From positions 1,325 through 39,665 of the forward strand of contig JAUNGJ010000029.1 of the NCBI GenBank assembly GCA_030524585.1: a stretch of DNA of 38,341 bases, written 5' to 3'. Of this stretch, positions 26,329 through 32,783 are shown piece by piece; the stretch's first letter is position 1; each line of letters begins with the position of its first letter. A program made the position numbers and the translations under genes. The stretch comes from Eubacteriales bacterium (GTDB taxonomy: Bacteria > Bacillota > Clostridia > Lachnospirales > Lachnospiraceae). The notes under the pieces are model-generated. The model ran no database searches. It was given only the letters and a program-made list of their open reading frames with translations, and was not told the DNA's origin.

Positions 26329-28518
26329 TTATAAATGCAGCACTCTGTCCTTAATCTCCTGGGTTCTTCCCTGGTTCCAGAACTGGGTTCCAATGTAGCC
26401 GCAGGTCCTTCTTGCCACAGCCATCTTGTTCTGATCCCGGTTACCACAGTTCGGGCATTCCCAGATCAGCTTGCCGCAGTCATCCTCCTGAATTAGAATC
26501 TCTCCGCTGTACCCGCAGCACTCACAGTAATCGCTCTTGGTATTGAGCTCTGCATACATGATGTTCTCATAAATAAACTTCATAACGGAAAGTACCGCCG
26601 GAATATTCTGCTGCATATCCGGAACCTCAATGTAGCTGATCGCTCCGCCCGGGGACAGCTTCTGGAAATCCGCTTCGAATTTCAGCTTGTCAAAGGCGCT
26701 GATCTTCTCCGTTACATGCACATGGTAGCTGTTGGTAATATAGTTCTTATCGGTAACTCCCGGAATAATTCCAAAACGCTTCTGCAGACATTTTGCAAAC
26801 TTATAGGTGGTAGATTCCATCGGTGTTCCATATACGGAATAGCTGATGTTCTCCGCGTCCTTCCACTCCTTGCACTTGTCATTCAGACGCTGCATTACGG
26901 ACACTGCAAATTCCCTGCCCTCCAGAGTGGTGTGGGACTTGCCGATCATTCTCATACACATCTCATAGAGTCCGGCATATCCCAGAGAGATCGTTGAATA
27001 TCCATTGTACAGCAGCTTGTCGATGGTCTCGCCCTTCTTCAGCCTTGCAAGAGCTCCATACTGCCACAGAATCGGAGCCACATCGGAAATGGTTCCCAGC
27101 AGTCTCTCATGGCGGCAGCGGAGAGCGCGGTGGCACAGCTCCAGTCTCTCATCCAGAATCTCCCAGAACTTATCCATATCTCCCTGGGAGGTGCAGGCCA
27201 CGTCTACCAGATTAATGGTGACAACTCCCTGGTTGAACCGTCCGTAGAACTTATAGCTTCCATCCTCATTTCGCTGGGAATCCTCAACCGTCAGGAACGA
27301 ACGGCATCCCATGCAGGTGTACACATTGCCCTGCTTCAGCTCCTTCATCATCTTGGCAGAGATATAGTCAGGAACCAGACGCTTTGCCGTACACTGTGCC
27401 GCAAGCTCCGTCAATCTCCAGTATTTGGAATCCTCGGTGATATTATCCTCGTCCAGCACATAGATGAGCTTCGGAAACGCCGGTGTGATCCACACGCCCT
27501 TTTCATTCTTAACGCCCTGCATTCTCTGCTTCATGACTTCCTCAATGATCATTGCAAGGTCGTCTCTGGTCTTCCCCTCCGGAACCTCATCCAGATACAT
27601 GAACATGGTTACAAATGGCGCCTGTCCGTTACAGGTCATCAGTGTGATCAGCTGGTACTGAATCGTCTGAATACCGCTCTTGACCTCTTCTCTCAGACGT
27701 CTCTCCGTAATCTTGCTGATGATCTCCTCGTCCATGCTCTCGCCGCATTCCCTGCGCTCCTGAATCACGCTCTTCTTGATCTTCTGTCTGCTGATATCCA
27801 CAAACGGAGCAAGATGGGCAAGGGTAAAGGACTGTCCGCCGTACTGGTTACTTGCAACCTGGGCCACGATCTGTGTGGTTACATTACATGCGGTAAAAAA
27901 GCTGTGAGGCTTCTCAATCAGGGTCTCGCTGATCACCGTACCATTCTGAAGCATATCCTCCAGATTAATCAGGTCACAGTTGTGCTCCTTCTGAGCAAAA
28001 TAATCGGAATCATGGAAATGAATGATTCCCTCCTCATGCGCCTTCACAATCTCCTCCGGGAGCAGTACACGTTTGGTCAGATCCTTACTTACCTCTCCTG
28101 CCATGTAATCCCGCTGTGTGGAGTTGATGACCGGATTCTTATTTGAATTCTCCTGGTTGACCTCCTCATTCAGATGCTCGATCAGCGCAAGGATTCCGTT
28201 ATCCGTCGTGTTCGACTTCCGGGCAAGCTCCCTCTTATAACGGTAGCGCACATACTTCTGTGCAACCTCATATCCGCGCATCCCCATGATGCTGGTCTCT
28301 ACCATATCCTGAATATCCTCTACGTGTACAGCATGGGTCATACGCTGCACCTGCTGTGCAATATCATCCGCAATTGCTCGTATCTGATACTCATTCATCT
28401 TATAAATATTCTCTACTTCATTGTTCGCCGCATTAATCGCATTCTCGATTTTTGTCAGGTCAAACGTGACTTCTTCGCCATTTCTCTTGATTACCTTATT
28501 CTTAACCACAGTATTCAT
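26329..28518 (-). CDS. nrdD: Anaerobic ribonucleoside-triphosphate reductase
   Basis: A 729-residue oxygen-sensitive glycyl radical enzyme that makes dNTPs from NTPs. An N-terminal ATP-cone allosteric domain (residues about 5-95, starting VIKRNGEEVTFDLTKI) is followed by the 10-stranded barrel, a zinc-ribbon with CECCGYSGE and ECPNCGNRD near residues 665-695, and the glycyl radical site RRTCGYIG with Gly707. Length is standard. Its activase gene nrdG is 14 kb away in the window. The ATG follows a GAGGAG-containing leader. A terminator lies after it, so it is a single-gene unit. A candidate NrdR box is upstream at 28594-28609. Confidence 0.97.
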   Translation of the reverse strand: MNTVVKNKVIKRNGEEVTFDLTKIENAINAANNEVENIYKMNEYQIRAIADDIAQQVQRMTHAVHVEDIQDMVETSIMGMRGYEVAQKYVRYRYKRELARKSNTTDNGILALIEHLNEEVNQENSNKNPVINSTQRDYMAGEVSKDLTKRVLLPEEIVKAHEEGIIHFHDSDYFAQKEHNCDLINLEDMLQNGTVISETLIEKPHSFFTACNVTTQIVAQVASNQYGGQSFTLAHLAPFVDISRQKIKKSVIQERRECGESMDEEIISKITERRLREEVKSGIQTIQYQLITLMTCNGQAPFVTMFMYLDEVPEGKTRDDLAMIIEEVMKQRMQGVKNEKGVWITPAFPKLIYVLDEDNITEDSKYWRLTELAAQCTAKRLVPDYISAKMMKELKQGNVYTCMGCRSFLTVEDSQRNEDGSYKFYGRFNQGVVTINLVDVACTSQGDMDKFWEILDERLELCHRALRCRHERLLGTISDVAPILWQYGALARLKKGETIDKLLYNGYSTISLGYAGLYEMCMRMIGKSHTTLEGREFAVSVMQRLNDKCKEWKDAENISYSVYGTPMESTTYKFAKCLQKRFGIIPGVTDKNYITNSYHVHVTEKISAFDKLKFEADFQKLSPGGAISYIEVPDMQQNIPAVLSVMKFIYENIMYAELNTKSDYCECCGYSGEILIQEDDCGKLIWECPNCGNRDQNKMAVARRTCGYIGTQFWNQGRTQEIKDRVLHL

Positions 28519-28593
28519 CCTTATACTCTCCTCTCAGGTCTATAATGTATTATGTCGATCATCCACCAAATATTGGTCACTCCTCTTTTATCA

Positions 28594-28609
28594 CCACAAC
28601 ATCTTGTGT
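28594..28609 (-). promoter_or_regulatory. Candidate NrdR box upstream of nrdD
   Basis: An imperfect palindrome with CACAA and TTGTG arms around 4 bases lies 76 bases upstream of the nrdD start. It resembles the NrdR consensus (roughly ACAC..AT..GTGT). A weaker related site with the same CCACAA start occurs at 28627-28642. NrdR normally binds two boxes about 31 bases apart; the spacing here is about 33, so the second site is doubtful. The rest of the 260-base gap before the next gene holds only divergent promoter-like A/T-rich sequence. Confidence 0.35.
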
Positions 28610-28781
28610 GTGCATAGAAAATGTTACCACAAAATGCACTAAATGAAAAGTGGTATTTTTATGATTTGTGAAAAAAGTTATTTTTATCAGTATTTATGCC
28701 ACCGTAATTGTCCAAAATATGGTATTGTTATGAATAAAAGAGGTTATAATAGTTCAAGATTGATTCACAAGGAGGTTATCC

Positions 28782-29120
28782 ATGTTAGAACAGCTACTTT
28801 CATTACCAGGTTTTGTCTATGATCTCGGCGGCAAATATTTTTTTCTCGGCAAATGGATCTGCAAAGAATGCACAGACGTTGACGCCACAGACTGCGCCTA
28901 TATGTATGCAATGTCCCGGGAAGCACAGGAAGAAAAGGAAAGCAGTTATTATTTTCAAAAATTGCGAGCCTACAGTGATTTCGCACTGGAAGTACCTTAC
29001 GATCCGGTACGGATTCGCAAAAATATGGAAGCGCTTTTGGAAACCTTGCCCGAAGCGGTTTCCCGAAAACTGGAATCACAGATTTCTGCGTTTTCCAAGG
29101 ATCTTAGTAAATACGCCTAA
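28782..29120 (+). CDS. Hypothetical protein with N-terminal Cys cluster
   Basis: A 112-residue protein of unrecognised family. It has a hydrophobic aromatic N-terminus (VYDLGGKYFFLGKW) followed by a small cysteine cluster C27xxC30 and C38, then a charged, apparently helical C-terminal half. No signal peptide or clear membrane span is present; the N-terminal stretch is too polar. An excellent AGGAGG lies 6 bases before the ATG and a TATAAT lies at 28745-28750, so it is surely translated. It may share a transcript with the YwaF-like gene 80 bases downstream. The Cys cluster could bind metal, but only three cysteines are present. Confidence 0.75.
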   Translation: MLEQLLSLPGFVYDLGGKYFFLGKWICKECTDVDATDCAYMYAMSREAQEEKESSYYFQKLRAYSDFALEVPYDPVRIRKNMEALLETLPEAVSRKLESQISAFSKDLSKYA

Positions 29121-29132
29121 GCTGCCGTCTTA

Positions 29133-29164
29133 ATTTAGGAAATATTTAGGAAATAAAATTCCTA
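29133..29164 (+). repeat. Tandem 11-base repeat with overlapping palindrome
   Basis: ATTTAGGAAAT occurs twice in tandem (29133-29154), and the second copy overlaps a perfect palindrome TAGGAA and TTCCTA with 6 bases between (29147-29164). It lies between the hypothetical gene and the YwaF-like gene. It could be a regulator site, but no promoter hexamers were recognised around it. Confidence 0.4.
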
Positions 29165-29199
29165 CAATGCTACATACACAGGATATGGAGGGATACTGC

Positions 29200-29889
29200 A
29201 TGAAGTTATCCAACCGCTTCTATTCTTTTTGCGGTATACTGATGCTGGTCAGCGAGATTTGGAAGCAATGGACTCTCACTTTTATTTTAAATCATGGTTC
29301 TTACAGTTGGTGGCATTTCCCATTTCAACTGTGCAGTATCCCTATGTATGTCTGCCTGGCAATCGGAGTGTTAAACTCCCCCAGAATCAGAAAGCATTCC
29401 CCATTCCTTGATGTCCACGCAGACCGTATCTGCAGTCTGCTCATGGCTTTTCTGATGGATTTTGGAATGCTTGGCGGTATCTTCACGTTTTTTGATACCA
29501 GTGGAATGCACTATGACTATCTGCCGCTGACCATCCATTCCTTCGCCTGGCACATTCTGCTTATTTTTATCGGCTGCTTCACCGGCCTGAATCCCAAAGC
29601 AGACCACACATGGCGGGGATTTTGCTTCAGTACCGCTTTATATCTCATATGCTGTCTGGCTGCCACAATTTTCAACTTGTTATTTTACCAATTTGGTGTT
29701 ATTAATATGTTCTACATCAGCCCCCACTATTATATGCATCAGAAGGTATTCCATTATATCACAGACACCTTTGGCAATGGGTACGGAATCGCTGCTTATA
29801 TTACCGCGTCTGTCATCGGCGGGGGCCTGTTTCACCTGATGTGGAAGCGAATATCAGATTCTTTGTCTATAAAGAGGATAATAAGTTGA
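29200..29889 (+). CDS. YwaF/TMEM164-like membrane protein
   Basis: A 229-residue integral membrane protein with about six helices. It resembles the YwaF family (DUF, also TIGR02206): the conserved WHFPFQLCSIPMYVCL near residue 35, a following helix with FGMLGGIFTFFDTSGM, HSFAWHILLIFIGCF, and a late FYISPHYYMHQ. The motif LPLHLC/FPFQLCSIP with a histidine is diagnostic. Biochemical role is unknown for the bacterial family. The ATG at 29200 is chosen because GGAGGG lies 8 bases upstream; an ATG at 29167 is in frame but has no ribosome site. The next promoter (29886) overlaps its stop codon. Confidence 0.8.
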   Translation: MKLSNRFYSFCGILMLVSEIWKQWTLTFILNHGSYSWWHFPFQLCSIPMYVCLAIGVLNSPRIRKHSPFLDVHADRICSLLMAFLMDFGMLGGIFTFFDTSGMHYDYLPLTIHSFAWHILLIFIGCFTGLNPKADHTWRGFCFSTALYLICCLAATIFNLLFYQFGVINMFYISPHYYMHQKVFHYITDTFGNGYGIAAYITASVIGGGLFHLMWKRISDSLSIKRIIS

Positions 29890-29914
29890 AATCCAAATAT
29901 TGAAAGAGTATAAT
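29886..29914 (+). promoter_or_regulatory. Sigma-A promoter of the ferritin-BFD operon
   Basis: TTGAAA (29886-29891) and TATAAT (29909-29914) are 17 bases apart. A short leader then carries AGGAGG 8 bases before the ferritin ATG. No Fur or PerR palindrome could be recognised by eye. Confidence 0.75.
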
Positions 29915-29946
29915 AGTAAAAGACAAAAAAACAGGAGGTTTTAACT

Positions 29947-30459
29947 ATGTTAGATACAAAAGTTGTAGAACTGTTAAATCAGCAAATAAATAAGGAGTTT
30001 TATTCCGCATATTTATACCTGGATTTCTCCAATTATTATTATGATCAGGGTTTAGATGGGTTTGGAAACTGGTATAAGATTCAGGCTCAGGAAGAGCGTG
30101 ACCATGCAATGCTGTTTGTTCAGTATTTACAGAATAACGGCGAACAGATCGTTCTGGAGGCAATTGAAAAACCGGCAATTAAGCTGGAAAGCGCAAAGGC
30201 GGTACTGGCAGAAGGCCTGAAGCATGAGCAGTATGTGACTAGCTTAATACATACCATTTATGATGCTGCATATTCCGTAAAGGATTTCCGCACCATGCAG
30301 TTTTTGGATTGGTTTGTAAAAGAACAGGGCGAGGAGGAGACGAATGCAGATAATCTGGTAAAGAAATTTGAGTTATTCGGCGATGATCCGAAGAGTTTAT
30401 ATATGCTGGACAGTGAACTCGGTGGGCGAGTATATTCTGCACCGTCATTAGTTTTATAA
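29947..30459 (+). CDS. ftnA: Ferritin, FtnA type
   Basis: A 170-residue four-helix iron-storage protein that assembles a 24-subunit shell and oxidises Fe2+. The ferroxidase ligands align one-for-one with E. coli FtnA numbering: Glu17, Glu50, His53, Glu94, Gln127 and Glu130. There is no haem-binding methionine pattern, so it is a non-haem ferritin, not bacterioferritin. The C-terminus carries LGGRVYSAPSLVL. It has a strong promoter and ribosome site and is followed after 3 bases by a BFD-type [2Fe-2S] gene, which points to a storage and release pair. Confidence 0.96.
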   Translation: MLDTKVVELLNQQINKEFYSAYLYLDFSNYYYDQGLDGFGNWYKIQAQEERDHAMLFVQYLQNNGEQIVLEAIEKPAIKLESAKAVLAEGLKHEQYVTSLIHTIYDAAYSVKDFRTMQFLDWFVKEQGEEETNADNLVKKFELFGDDPKSLYMLDSELGGRVYSAPSLVL

Positions 30460-30462
30460 GAT

Positions 30463-30654
30463 ATGAATAGAAAAAAAGTAGTCTGTCCATGTTATCATGT
30501 CACAAAGGGCGACATCGCTGATGCCCTGGATAACGGCGCAAAGAACTATAAAGATGTAAAAAAGATGACAAAAGCCGGAAAAGGCTGCGGCAAATGTAAG
30601 AAAAAGGTCAAAAAACTGACCAAAAAGCTGCTGAAAAAGAAATCCGCAGACTAA
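30463..30654 (+). CDS. BFD-like [2Fe-2S] protein, likely ferritin-associated
   Basis: A 63-residue protein with a C8-x-C10 and C42-x2-C45 pattern; the 31 residues between the pairs equal the spacing in bacterioferritin-associated ferredoxin (C4, C6, C38, C41 in P. aeruginosa Bfd). CPCYHVTKGDI at the N-terminus and KGCGKC are typical BFD-domain motifs. The C-terminus is extremely lysine-rich. In known systems Bfd reduces the stored iron core for release. It begins 3 bases after the ferritin stop codon and lacks its own clear ribosome site, so translation is probably coupled to ferritin. Confidence 0.88.
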   Translation: MNRKKVVCPCYHVTKGDIADALDNGAKNYKDVKKMTKAGKGCGKCKKKVKKLTKKLLKKKSAD

Positions 30655-30689
30655 ATATAACAATTTGCCGAATAAATTTCATTTTAGAA

Positions 30690-30736
30690 TTGACAAAAGG
30701 CGGTCACTCATGGTATAAATATCTAGTGACCGCTTT
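30690..30736 (+). promoter_or_regulatory. Promoter of tRNA-Trp embedded in an inverted repeat
   Basis: TTGACA (30690-30695) and TATAAA (30714-30719) are 18 bases apart. An inverted repeat (AAAGGCGGTCACT at 30696-30708 with AGTGACCGCTTT at 30725-30736) brackets the -10 box. The same repeat read as RNA is a hairpin followed by TTTT, so it can also end the ferritin-BFD transcript. Promoter and terminator or operator thus occupy the same bases. Confidence 0.65.
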
Positions 30737-30752
30737 TGGTTGCAAAATTTAT

Positions 30753-30823
30753 AGGGGATTGGTCAAATGGTATGACAGGAGTCTCCAAAACTCTTAGCGG
30801 GAGTTCGATTCTCTCATCCCCTG
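30753..30823 (+). tRNA. tRNA-Trp (CCA anticodon)
   Basis: A complete cloverleaf of 71 bases. Acceptor stem AGGGGAT with ATCCCCT (seven pairs), D-arm GTCA and TGAC with a 7-base loop holding GG, anticodon stem GGAGT and ACTCT with loop CTCCAAA (anticodon CCA), a 4-base variable loop, T-stem GGGAG and CTCTC with loop TTCGATT, and discriminator G73. TrpRS identity features (A1-U72, G73, CCA) are kept and parts match the E. coli tRNA-Trp. The 3' CCA is not encoded (GTT follows). It stands alone and has its own promoter and terminator. It is compact and has three G-U pairs or so, hence perhaps an extra copy. Confidence 0.93.
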
Positions 30824-30826
30824 GTT

Positions 30827-30859
30827 AACCCGTAGTTGTTGAAACTACGGGTTTTCTTT
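30827..30859 (+). terminator. Intrinsic terminator after tRNA-Trp
   Basis: A perfect 11-bp stem (AACCCGTAGTT and AACTACGGGTT) with a 5-base loop, followed by TTCTTT. It begins 4 bases after the tRNA. A truncated look-alike lacking the 3' arm occurs at 31165-31186. Confidence 0.92.
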
Positions 30860-30895
30860 ATCTTCCGCACAGCGGCTTTTTGTTTAGAGAACTAT

Positions 30896-30937
30896 TTGAC
30901 AGCGCCGCACATTAGGACATATCCTGCATATCCTAAT
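30896..30937 (+). promoter_or_regulatory. Promoter with inverted repeat before the R/D/N/H/C protein
   Basis: TTGACA (30896-30901) is followed after 18 bases by TATCCT (30920-30925). An inverted repeat ATTAGGA (30911-30917) and TCCTAAT (30931-30937) overlaps the -10, and CATATCCT is repeated directly within it. This suggests a regulated promoter. The -10 match is moderate. A ribosome site AAGGAG follows at about 30943. Confidence 0.5.
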
Positions 30938-30956
30938 AAAAAAAGGAGAATTTTCC

Positions 30957-31148
30957 ATGTCGAATCTTTTCGGATGTTTTTCTTCAGACAGCCGGTGCAG
31001 ACGCAATGATCACGATCGCAGAGACCACCGATGCGACGACCGCCGCGATAATCGCCATAATGACCGCCGTGATGATTGCAGAGACAATCGTCATGATGAT
31101 CGGTGCGATGACCACTGTGACAGAAACGACCATGACTGCCGGCGTTAA
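30957..31148 (+). CDS. Low-complexity Arg/Asp/His/Asn/Cys small protein
   Basis: A 63-residue protein. Residues 1-12 (MSNLFGCFSSDS) look ordinary; residues 13-63 contain only five amino acids, R, D, N, H and C. In total there are 18 Asp, 17 Arg, 6 His, 7 Cys and 6 Asn. A 12-residue unit repeats at residues 30-41 and 42-53. Nearly equal Arg and Asp make it near neutral but highly charged, and its His and Cys could bind metal. It has a good ribosome site (AAGGAG, 9-base spacing) and a plausible promoter, so translation on this strand is likely. No known family is recognised. It stands between tRNA-Trp with iron-storage genes and a gene remnant. The opposite strand also has a 49-codon frame. Confidence 0.6.
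   Translation: MSNLFGCFSSDSRCRRNDHDRRDHRCDDRRDNRHNDRRDDCRDNRHDDRCDDHCDRNDHDCRR
31044..31115 (+). repeat. Two tandem 36-base units inside the small ORF
   Basis: Two 12-codon units (31044-31079 and 31080-31115) encode RDNRHNDRRDDC and RDNRHDDRCDDH. They differ mainly at third positions and a few substitutions, which suggests an older duplication that has been kept in frame. Confidence 0.6.
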
Positions 31149-31164
31149 TAATAGAGACTTAAAA

Positions 31165-31186
31165 AACCCGTAGTTTCTTTATCTTC
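31165..31186 (+). repeat. Truncated copy of the tRNA-Trp terminator
   Basis: AACCCGTAGTT runs straight into TCTTTATCTTC. The functional terminator at 30827-30865 has the same two blocks, with the loop and 3' arm between them. This copy cannot form the hairpin. It may be the scar of a duplication that includes the small ORF, or chance. Confidence 0.4.
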
Positions 31187-31195
31187 TTTAGAATT

Positions 31196-31411
31196 TTAGA
31201 TTTCGAAGCTAAGCTCAAAAGCCTGGCGATTTGCATTCATGACGTTCCCGACTTTTTCAGCATCGCCTATAACGTAGGTCTCCAAAACCAGTGTCCTTAA
31301 TGATTCCGCCATTTCTCTTCTGGGCCTCATTTCAAAAGCGCTGACAATGGTAATCCCTATTATAAATTTCTCAACAAATCCTATGCTTACCCGTTGTATC
31401 CGGCCGCTCTC
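31196..31411 (-). pseudogene. Remnant: C-terminus of an FAD/NADH:flavin oxidoreductase
   Basis: The minus strand has an open frame of about 71 codons with no start codon backed by a ribosome site. Its final 50 residues match the end of old yellow enzyme-like two-domain oxidoreductases (BaiCD/FadH type): SAFEMRPRREMAESLRTL, then TYVIGDAEKVGNVMNANRQ, the FAD-binding GD motif that closes the protein, and a natural stop at 31196-31198. The upstream ~600 residues expected for the family are missing; the region before is replaced by the GH13 gene promoter and start. It is a decayed gene tail. Confidence 0.75.
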
Positions 31412-31460
31412 CTATGGTAAACTGGTAAAGGCTAAATTTGCAAAAAGAGAGGTAACGATT

Positions 31461-32768
31461 ATGTGGGCTTATAATAGCGTATTTTATCAAATATATCCGA
31501 TTGGATTCTGCGGCGCCCCCTATGCAAACGATGGGGTTTATGCTCCGCGCATTAAAAAACTGATGGAATGGAGTCCCTATTTGAAGGATCTGGGTGTAGA
31601 CTCCATCATTCTGAATCCGATTTTTGAATCAGATAATCACGGTTACGATACCAGAGATTTCCGTTCCATTGACTGCCGCCTTGGCAGCAACGAAGATTTT
31701 GCAGAAGTCTGCAAAGACCTCCATGAGCATGGTGTAAAGATTGTGCTGGACGGCGTATTTAACCATGTAGGACGCGGCTTCTGGGCCTTTCAGGATGTTC
31801 AGGAAAAGAAATGGGATTCCCCGTACAGAGATTGGTTTCATATCAGCTTTGAGGGCAACAGCTGCTATGACGACGGTTTCTGGTACGAAGGCTGGGAAGG
31901 ACATTTTGAATTGGTAAAGTTAAACCTTCGCAATCCTGCTGTTGTAGAGTATCTCCTGGATTGTATCCGATTCTGGGTAGAGGAATTTGATATTGACGGA
32001 CTCCGCCTTGATGTAGCATATAGTCTGGACCGGGATTTTGTGAAGACTCTCCGCTGGTTTACCGGCAGTCTGAAGCCGGATTTTGTCCTGATTGGAGAGG
32101 TATTATTCGGGGATTATAATTTGATCGTAAATGACGAGATGCTTCACAGCTGCACCAACTATGAGTGCTACAAGGGAATCTTCTCAAGCTTTAACTCTAT
32201 GAATATGTTCGAGATTGCCCATTCCCTGCATCGCCAGTATGGTCCGGACCCCTGGTGCATTTACCGCGGCAGGCATCTGGTGAACTTTGTGGACAATCAC
32301 GATGTGACCAGATTGGCAAGCATTTTGACCAACAAAGAGCATATCCGCCCTGCGTACGGCCTGCTTCTTGGTATGCCGGGTATTCCATGCATTTACTATG
32401 GAAGTGAGTGGGGCGCAGAGGGACAGAAAGCGCCGGATAACGACTATGCGCTTCGCCCGTGCTTTAAGGCCCCCGAGCCGAACGATCTGACCAAATATAT
32501 CAGGAAACTGATTGCAATCCGCCAGAACAGCCACGGACTCTGCAATGGAAGCTACCGCAATATTGTTCTGACCAACCATCAGCTTATTTTTGAACGGGCT
32601 TCCGAAAAAGAACGGGTACTGGTAGCAATCAATGCTTCTGGGGACGCGTACACCGCCTGCCATGGGGATTTGAATGGCCTGGTTACCGAACTGCTGAGTG
32701 AGGAAACTGTTCAGCTTAACGGACAGTTAGCAATGGCGCCTTACAGCGTACAGTATCTAAAATTCTAA
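31461..32768 (+). CDS. Alpha-amylase family protein, GH13 (cyclomaltodextrinase-like)
   Basis: A 435-residue intracellular enzyme (no signal peptide) for alpha-1,4-glucans or maltodextrins. Conserved regions: DGVFNHVG near residue 94, GLRLDVA with nucleophile Asp184, IGEV with acid/base Glu213, and NFVDNHD with Asp281. It lacks the N-terminal domain of typical neopullulanases, so it is a compact form. GMPGIPCIYYGSEWG is the usual late motif. The start at 31461 has GAGAGG 8 bases upstream; the in-frame codon at 31347 lies in the oxidoreductase remnant and has no ribosome site. A strong bidirectional terminator follows. Exact specificity cannot be told. Confidence 0.9.
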   Translation: MWAYNSVFYQIYPIGFCGAPYANDGVYAPRIKKLMEWSPYLKDLGVDSIILNPIFESDNHGYDTRDFRSIDCRLGSNEDFAEVCKDLHEHGVKIVLDGVFNHVGRGFWAFQDVQEKKWDSPYRDWFHISFEGNSCYDDGFWYEGWEGHFELVKLNLRNPAVVEYLLDCIRFWVEEFDIDGLRLDVAYSLDRDFVKTLRWFTGSLKPDFVLIGEVLFGDYNLIVNDEMLHSCTNYECYKGIFSSFNSMNMFEIAHSLHRQYGPDPWCIYRGRHLVNFVDNHDVTRLASILTNKEHIRPAYGLLLGMPGIPCIYYGSEWGAEGQKAPDNDYALRPCFKAPEPNDLTKYIRKLIAIRQNSHGLCNGSYRNIVLTNHQLIFERASEKERVLVAINASGDAYTACHGDLNGLVTELLSEETVQLNGQLAMAPYSVQYLKF

Positions 32769-32783
32769 TATCAATTATATTTC

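Noticed and set aside
27109-28146. 345-codon frame opposite nrdD
   Set aside because: It is fully antisense to a clear nrdD gene, with no family features; an antisense shadow of biased codons.
28627-28642. Second NrdR box upstream of nrdD
   Set aside because: Only one half matches, and the spacing from the first site is not the usual one.
30957-31148. CRISPR-like or satellite repeat reading of the tandem 36-base units
   Set aside because: There are only two adjacent units with no spacers, within an open frame.
31347-31460. N-terminal extension of the GH13 gene
   Set aside because: It has no ribosome site and overlaps the oxidoreductase remnant; GH13 proteins of this type begin near the AYNSVFYQIYP motif.
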